NCBI GenBank assembly: GCA_016206875.1 | Contig: JACQQR010000210.1 | Span: forward strand, 1-8,186 | Reading direction: 5' to 3' | Source of the DNA: Candidatus Omnitrophota bacterium | Lineage (GTDB): Bacteria > Omnitrophota > Omnitrophia > Omnitrophales > JACROU01 | DNA: 8,186 nt | In this document: positions 1 to 6,900 of the stretch, in pieces | Layout of the letters: each line of letters begins with the position of its first letter | Numbering within the stretch: position 1 is the stretch's first letter | Made by a program: the position numbers and the translations under genes | The notes under the pieces: model-generated | The model's database searches: none | Seen by the model: only the letters and a program-made list of their open reading frames with translations | Told to the model about the DNA's origin: nothing

Positions 1-40
1 AAAAGATTTTATTTATTACTTTTGAAATCATCCGATTAAA

Positions 41-69
41 ACTTTACACGCCAATTGTTAAAATGTCAA
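41..69 (-). promoter_or_regulatory. Candidate leftward sigma-70-type promoter
   Basis: On the minus strand a perfect TTGACA (64-69) is separated by 17 bases from TAAAGT (41-46), a 4-of-6 match to TATAAT. It would start transcription near position 33-35 and run off the left edge, suggesting a gene there in the same direction as the giant gene. The surrounding sequence is very AT-rich, so chance matches are more likely than usual. Confidence 0.4.
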
Positions 70-226
70 ATAAACGAGAAAATAAAACCTGTTCCAACTT
101 TAATAATACCATATAGTTACATATTGTTTTAACTATTTTTTTAAGTTATTTATAATCGATTAAGTGAGAACTACCGTTCTGAAACCAAGAGAGAGGGGTA
201 ATTGTTTAGCCCGCTCAAGTCTCGCG

Positions 227-271
227 GCCCCTCTCCCTCGCGAGAGGGAGAGGGATTAAGGGTGAGGGTGG
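227..271 (+). repeat. Palindromic repeat unit, intergenic copy A
   Basis: The unit reads GCCCCTCTCCCTC, loop, GAGGGAGAGGG, a short spacer (ATTAAG), then GGTGAGGGTGG on the plus strand. The arms at 229-239 and 244-254 are an 11-bp perfect inverted repeat with loop GCGA. It is head-to-head with copy B and matches the intragenic copy except in the loop and spacer. Confidence 0.88.
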
Positions 272-285
272 GTGGTAGCGTCAAA

Positions 286-326
286 CCCTCACCCCACCCC
301 CTCACCCTCTCGCGAGGGAGAGGGGC
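286..326 (-). repeat. Palindromic repeat unit, intergenic copy B
   Basis: On the minus strand this reads GCCCCTCTCCCTC, loop GCGA, then GAGGGTGAGGG, with one T in place of A compared with copy A, followed by a G-rich GGTGGGGTGAGGG tail. It is the same block order as copy A and the intragenic copy, with a slightly decayed second arm and a variant tail. Confidence 0.85.
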
Positions 327-390
327 CGCGTATGCAATAGTGCCAATTTTCACTGCCTTTTTTGGTATACACCCAAGGAACGTACGGGGC

Positions 391-978
391 TTACGCAGAC
401 TGTTGAGCGGCGCGTTCGGAGGTGAGTTCTTGGAGGAGATAATGGACTAGGGCCATGATGGATTGGAAGCCCAGGGTGATGGAGGTGTCGCTTACGTGGT
501 TGAACTGCAAGTGATTTTGATCGGCGAACTTTTGAACAGAAACCAGGCCCTGGGCGCCGTTCCGGGCGATATAGCCGGCCATGGCTGTGGCAAAGGAGGC
601 AACCAGAGACTCTTCCTCTGATGTAAGGCTGGCTTGGGCGTCCTGATACACAATAGTGAAGGCCAAGGTTTCAGCCACTTGCGGCGCCTGGCGCGTGGCG
701 TGGGAGATATTGGCCCGCACCGCGCCTTCTTCGATTAGGTCTCGATGGATACGGCCGGCAGGCATGCCCACGGAAAGCTCAAGCACAGCGTATGGTTCGC
801 CTGTACGAACTTTGAGAAAAGGCTCAAATGACTTACTGGCACGGATTTCACCCTCCAGCTCGCTCGTCACCATCAAAATATGCGTGACCTTTGAATTCGG
901 ATCCAGTTTCGTGCGCAGCGCCTCCGCATCTTCTATTGTGCGCACCATGTCGGTGGTGACAAACGGTTTGATGGACAT
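391..978 (-). other. Unrecognised C-terminal domain
   Basis: Residues about 2398-2595. It starts after an alanine-rich helical segment with G-G-D-M-S-I-K-P-F, then alternates strands and helices: V-T-H-I-L-M-V-T-S-E-L, E-P-Y-A-V-L-E-L-S-V-G, A-F-T-I-V-Y-Q-D, then F-A-T-A-M-A-G-Y-I-A. It ends with an amphipathic helix (F-Q-S-I-M-A-L-V-H-Y-L-L-Q-E-L). The alpha/beta pattern argues for a compact folded domain, but I do not recognise the family. It directly precedes the stop codon, so it is complete. Confidence 0.45.
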
Positions 979-3900
979 ATCCCCGCCAACCGCCGCGCCG
1001 GCCATGACCTCAGCGCTGAACGCGGAGGAAGTCGCACGCCGCATGGCCAGGAAACTGAGCCTGCGGCTTGCCAGCGCTTCGCGCGCGTCGCGAGCGGCCG
1101 GAGTAGCTGCCGCTACAATTTCCTGAATGCCGTAATAGAAGGCCGGCGAACTTTGATGCGCGCTCAAAAGCCGAAGCGCCTGAGCAGCGGCGGCTTTGGG
1201 CATAGACTCAAGCGCGGCTTCGAGTGAGGCCAAATCGCCGATAGTGACATCACTTGCCTGATCACGAATCGCCGCTCGAATAAACGGGTCCAATTGATTG
1301 AGCGGCTCACCCGGCGCATAACCGGCAATGGCGCGCGCCAGGCCGCGTGTGAATAAATCAAGAATGCCGGCTGTGGCCAAATCCCCTTGCGCGCGCGCCA
1401 GATCCCTCTGCGCGCTATAGGCAGAAAGCTCGTCTTTAGCCGTGCGCAAAATCAAATCGCTGTCGGTGATTTCCGCGATATTTAAAAGATGGCGGTATTC
1501 ATGCACGATGCTCTGCGCAAGAGAATCCACGGAGGCTGTGCGCACATAATCTGCGTCCAGCCAAATAATGCCGGTTTCAAGATCCGCATAAGCCGGTGCG
1601 CCGGCAAATTCTGTGCCCGCAAAACTGCGCACGCGTACACCGCTCGTGACCGCCGGATTGAGCGCGAAGCCCGGACGCAACGCGCGAATGCGCGCGATGG
1701 CGCGCGCCACCCTCACCCTACCCTCTCCCTCTGAGAGGGAGAGGGGCAAGGGTTGACTACCCAAACTTGCGGCCACGCCCGATTCCGCCGGCTTGATTGC
1801 CGTGATGAATATTTGTCCCTCTGCAATTTCTTGCGGCACCGGTATTCCTTGAATGGCTTGGAAGCCTGCTTCGCGCAAATGATTCTGAATCATTCCGCCC
1901 GGGTACAGATTGTAACGATTTTCCCGGCGATAATTTCCACTCACAATATCAGGCACATTTCCGAGTCCGTCCGTAATAAGGATTCTCCCTCCCGGCACTA
2001 AAGTTTTATAGGCCTCGGCGATCGCTTTTTGAAGCCCAAGATTGCCCATCGTTTCGGAGAAAATCACCGCGTCGAATTGTGCCTCACCCGCCCAATGCGA
2101 GGCTCGGTGGGCATCGCCTTCAATCACTTCAAGCCCTTTTTGGCGGGCGACTTTGGCACGCGCTTCATCCAGTTCCAACCCGGTGACTGCAAAACCCAGG
2201 TTTTGCAGCGCCAGTTCATGCTCTCCGGTTCCGGAGCCAACGGAGAGAATCTTGATAGGCACTGCTTCTCGTCCGGCGCGCTCCAGCCGTTCTTTCATCA
2301 GCGATCGGATTTGCGAGAAATACCACTGGCGATACGGCTCGCTTGAGGCAAGCAAGGACGCTTCACCTCTTAACTCTTTAGCGGCCATTCCCTCAATGGC
2401 CTCTTGTAAGAAAAGTTCCACATTCGATTTCTGCGCTTCAGAATAGGCTTCTACGGCCTTGACCTCGTCCGGAGTAATTTGCACGCGATGTGAAAGACGC
2501 AACGGCTGATTACGGCTCAAAATACCTTCGCGAATAGAAGCAGGAAGCGCCAAAGAAAGGAATTCCTGGGGCACCAAAGGCAATTCGTTTTTGCCCATCC
2601 ATCCTTTATCAAGCAAGATCATCGAGGCGTCCAGTTTCGCCACATCTTCACGCAATCGATCCGAGCGGCGGGCCACAGCGAGCGCCCGAGCGGCGCGTTC
2701 TTCATTGCCAAGCTGTTTGGCCAGATCATGAATCTGCATAGCCACCGAAGCCCTCTCCTTTTTCGCCGCTTCACGAAGCGCTTTCGGTAACTGTTTATTG
2801 CGAGTCACGGCCCGGTACAAATGCTCCGCCTTCTCGTACCCAGCCACAGCCTCGGCCGTTTTTGCGCGCGTGAGTTCTTCAGCTTTTTGATTGACGATTT
2901 GACTCTCTACCCGCCGGGCCCAAGCCGATGCGGCGCGTGCCTCCGCAAGCTTTCGTTTCCCCACAAATGCCGCAACTTCCCGAGGCGCATCCACCAAAAG
3001 CATATTGCCCTCGCCGTCGCGTGCCCTTGCGCGAAGCTCAGCATATTTTGTGCGGGCGCGTTTTAGGTTGCCTTCATTAAATTCTTGTTCGACTTCCGAA
3101 CTAAGCTTGGCATCCAGAGCCCGCTCTTCTTCCAGCCTTTGAGAATAATCAGAACCCGGCCAGCCTTTTTCCGTCACATGGCGCTTTACAAGAGACGGGA
3201 TAGCGGAGAATGCAAACTCATCATAAATACGCTCGAGCTCTCTTCTGTCTTCATCCATGCGAATGGCTTCCACCAGGAACGATTCACTTTGAGTGATCAC
3301 GGAAGGATCCGAGTCGATTAAATTCTGGCTCATATAGGCCATCAGCTCTTCAACGGCTTGCTCCATGGTATAACCCGATTCTTCAATCAGCGAGGAAGCG
3401 GCCTTATCAAAACCGTTCAGCTTGCGAAGGCGGTTGGTAATTTCCTCGCGCTCTTCTTCGCTCAGATTGATCCAGAAATGCGCGTGATTGAGTTCATGCA
3501 CGATATTTTTGCGCAGCATTTTGAGGTCCAGGACAAGGCCAAGATTGTCCTCCACGTTACGTCCGGCAGCCGGAGAAAAGGAGATAAATCCGCGTCCCAA
3601 ATTGCGGCCGAATAAATGCATCACGATTTTAGCGCCCTCAATCATTTTCTCCGCTAAAAATTCCCGGGCCTCCCCGATCGCCTGCTCGGTGGTCAATGCC
3701 GGACGGCCCGCGCGGCGGGCGGCAATTTTTTTGTCGCGCGCGATTTTATCCAGCACGCGCCGCACCTTGACGTCCCCGGTGTAATCAAATTTGGAGGCGA
3801 GAAGCTTGGGATTTTCCTGGGCGGCCATCTGGCGGTATCCCCAGCGTCCGTCATAACCATTGAGCTCGCGGTCGTTGATGAAAATGCCCAAGCCGTTTTC

Positions 3901-6900
3901 CAGATCAAATGCCCATTGTTTTCCTATATATACCTGCGTATACATCAAGGCTTCGTAGACCCGGCGCTGGCTTTTTCTGTCCACATGCACGGCATTGCGC
4001 AAATAGGTTTCCAGACGGTTTATGTCGGTGCTCTTGAAGATATTTTTTGCTTTTTGTTCCTTATTCTTTCGCAAAAATTGAATCTGCCACGCACGCAACA
4101 CCCGAAACTGCGTGCGGCCTTCCTCATCTTTCACCCAATAATAAAAATCCCTGTCCGGCTGGCCCGCTCTTTCCAGCGCTTCAAGCGGCATGGCTTCAAA
4201 ATACCGCCGCTCCTTCGAACGCAAATCTCCGGCCAAGGCATTTAAATCTGCTTCTTCGACTCCGCCCGAAAATCCGCGGAGTTCCGCCAGCACAAGATTA
4301 GGCTGGCTGATATCCACAGATTCGGAAATTTCGTTTTGCGAAAGAACAGAACCGGCTTCCATAGACTCAAGCCGGTTCGATATATTTTGTTCGGTGCGCT
4401 CCTGGATACTGGCGAGTGAAGTTTCATCGGCCAAACTGAATTGAGTGCGAGCTTCCTGTGTTACGCGCTCCTTCGCGTAAGCATTGGTAATGCGCGTGAC
4501 CTCATCCAATAAATCATCGCGCAACAGGCGCCCTTTTTCGCGCGTGCGGCGAATCAATTCATTTTCCCAATTTTTGTTCCCCGCAAGCTTCGAGAGCGCA
4601 AGCTCCACACGGTCATCGCCGCGCTCCAGATCCACTTCAAGTTCCACAGCTTTCATGCGCACTTCATGAAGACTCTTCCAAAACTCTTCGCCTTGCCGGG
4701 CAATTTGGCGGGCGGCCTCTTCGGCTTCTCTGAGAATCAACAGTTTCTTCTCTTTGATGTCTTCGGGGCTTGCGCCTTCCACGCGCTGGAGCGCATCGAT
4801 AATATCCAGCATGTTCACTTCAAAGTCGCCGGCGCCGGCTAAACCTTGCCGGATTTTTTCGCGGATGGCTTCCGGAGATTCAACCGGCCGCCCATTTTCT
4901 ATATCCCGGAGCAAACGCCCCAGTTCCTCTGCGGAAACAGGCGATTGGCGGCGAATCAATTGGGCAAAAATAACCGGTTTGGGCGTATACACTTTGCCCG
5001 AGCGATCCAGCCAATGCCACTGATGATATTCGCGGTCAATCATCTCATTGACAATGCGGCGCACACTGGCCTCGTCCATATCCCGGCCCAATTCCCATTT
5101 TGAAATCACTTCGAAGGCGATGACAACCGCATTGCTCGAGATGACATCGCTTGTGCCGCGGGGAGACCGTCCGTAGTGCGCGCGGGTTTCTTTCCAGTCT
5201 ATCCATTCTTTTCCCGTGCGGCGCTTCATTTCTTTCTTAAGCGCCTTGACATAATAAGAGTCAAATCCCACGGCCTCAATCAGCCGGTTCCTTTGCACAA
5301 GCTCCACGGCGGTGTCCAAAAATTCCTCGCTTGCCCCCCGAATTTTCTGTGTCAGCTCGCGAGCCTTTTTGCGCGCTTCACCGCCGGCGGCGCTCAAAAT
5401 ATGACGGCGCTCATATTCTTTTTCCAATGTCCCAATATTGCCCTGTAACCTGAGAATCTGCTCATGCGTTTCATTAAACGCTCTTTGCTCTCCGGGCAAT
5501 TGCTTGCGCAGCGATTCAAGAGAGGCTTCAAGAGACGCCAGCCGTTTTCTTTTCTTGAGTATCAACAAGTGATCCAAAATCATGGATTCTTGAAGCGCCT
5601 GGTTTTCAGCCAGCTCCCCGGCAAACACAAGCCGCGCGTCATTGGCCATATTCTGTTCCATCTCACCGATATGATGATACTGACCCAAATCATCGCCGTC
5701 GGGAGAGTGCCCGAATCCTTCTTCGTTTAAGTCCCCTTGCAGCAAGAGTTCCGCATACTGAGTAAAAAATGCCTCGCCAAACGCTTCACGCAGACCCGCC
5801 AGCCACTCGGCATAATGAATGAATACGCGAATTTGCCGCCCCATGCGGCCGATGCCGCGCACGGCTTGCGTGTCACGGCCTTCATTGATTTTATTGGCGG
5901 CAAGCACCCAGTCGATCTGGGCAGAAAGTCCGTAGCGCCGGAGAACATGGTCATAAAACTCAAGCAGAAAATCTTTGTCATCTTGAGCCACCATGCGCTC
6001 TAACGCCTTCGAGATGCTGGCCATATCTCCCGAGGTAAGCTCTTCGCGATAGGCATCCAACTCCAAAGGCGCAAAACCTTCGCGATAGGCATTACGCACG
6101 GCCTGGCCGATGCGTAGGATTTGTGTTTTGTCTTTCTGCCGAATTAAGCGGTTGAGCTCGAGTGCGAGCCCCGGCTTTGCCGGGCTAAAACCGGGTATCT
6201 CCGGACGGCCCGAAATAATTTCATCTTCCTTAAGAGAGTCATCAATATGAATGTCTATGGCCATCGAATTGATTTCGGATGCGCTCTTTTCCACACGCGC
6301 ATGAATGCGTTCCAGCACATATTTCATATGCGCGTTTTCATTCAACACTTCTTGATTGTGCAGAACTTCCGCGAGCGTTGCTTCCCCGGGCTCCTTAGGC
6401 TTGACTTCAGAATTTCGATAACCGTAATGAATTTTTTCATCTTTCGACCGGCCGGTAAGCCGCGACTGAAGTTTTCCTCCGCTATATTTACGCAATAACT
6501 CCAGCTCTTCGTAGAATAAAGCCGCATACTTCTTATCCGTATCCATCGCTGCCTCAAAATAGCGGCGCGCCTGATCCCTATCGAACTCGCTGGGAATCAA
6601 TTTGAAACGCTCGAAGAACATCCGGCCGAGCGAGGCCTTGAGATCCGCTAAAAAGGGAGCCTTCAGTTCGCGCGCGGCTTCTTCATGTTCCAATGTTTTG
6701 AGCGCGGTGGTGAGCGCGGTAATGGCATCTTTCAAATCTAAAAATGCTTCCTGTTTTAAAGCGCGCGCCTTTTCCGTCGATTTTTCTTGTTGGGCTTCTC
6801 CGGCCCCGGCTATTTTTTGCTGAGCCGATTGATATAAATTCGCGGCCATCCCCTTGGCAAACAGCACTTTGCTCTTAAACTTCTGCTCGGCAATGCCTTG

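Larger units (their letters stand above)
223..330. repeat. Paired inverted repeat element (BIME-like) downstream of the giant gene
   Basis: Copies A and B point towards each other. The outer ends, 223-245 and 308-330, are exact reverse complements over 23 bases, and the homology continues imperfectly inward. Transcribed from either strand, the whole element can fold into one long hairpin or into two smaller ones. It begins about 60 bases after the stop codon of the giant gene. It lacks a following U-tract on the minus strand, so it is not a standard intrinsic terminator, but it could protect or end the transcript in another way. Paired palindromes of this type are known as BIMEs in enterobacteria; sharing the same origin is only an analogy. 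Confidence 0.85.
1..390. other. Intergenic region without a supportable gene
   Basis: No convincing coding region is present. Bases 1-180 are about 23% GC by hand count and contain the leftward promoter candidate. Bases 223-330 are the GC-rich paired palindrome. Bases 331-390 are the unremarkable 3' flank of the giant gene. Short open frames across the repeats encode only repeat-derived peptides. Confidence 0.8.

Noticed and set aside
113..142. A 7-bp inverted repeat (ATAGTTA/TAACTAT, 10-nt loop) followed by six T on the plus strand, like an intrinsic terminator
   Set aside because: The stem has a single G-C pair and would be too weak. No plus-strand gene is visible to terminate, and such matches are expected in 23% GC sequence.
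129..156. A plus-strand promoter-like pair, TTAACT and TATAAT with a 16-base spacer
   Set aside because: It would read into the antisense strand of the giant gene with no gene to express, and the AT-rich context makes a TATAAT match unremarkable.
223..330. The paired palindrome as a Rho-independent terminator of the giant gene
   Set aside because: The hairpin is strong, but the bases following it on the minus strand contain no U-tract, so a standard intrinsic terminator is not supported.
170..353. A 60-residue minus-strand open frame starting at GTG 353
   Set aside because: It is composed largely of the two palindromic repeats, giving L-P-R-E-R / P-S-R-E-G-E-G peptides, and an AAGG lies only two bases before the GTG, too close to act as a ribosome binding site. 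It is best explained as repeat sequence read through.
202..450. An 82-residue plus-strand open frame overlapping the repeats and the end of the giant gene
   Set aside because: Its first two thirds are repeat-derived and the rest is antisense to the giant gene's C-terminus; there is no independent support.
656..1126. A 156-residue plus-strand open frame, the longest antisense frame
   Set aside because: It lies wholly opposite the giant gene, in a GC-rich stretch where opposite-strand frames arise by codon bias. Its Ser/Arg/Ala-rich composition looks like a shadow.
1329..1709. The 12-base palindrome TGGCGCGCGCCA occurring twice (1329-1340 and 1698-1709)
   Set aside because: Both copies encode the same A-R-A-I-A type peptide with common GC-rich codons and no further flanking similarity, so shared codon use is a sufficient explanation.
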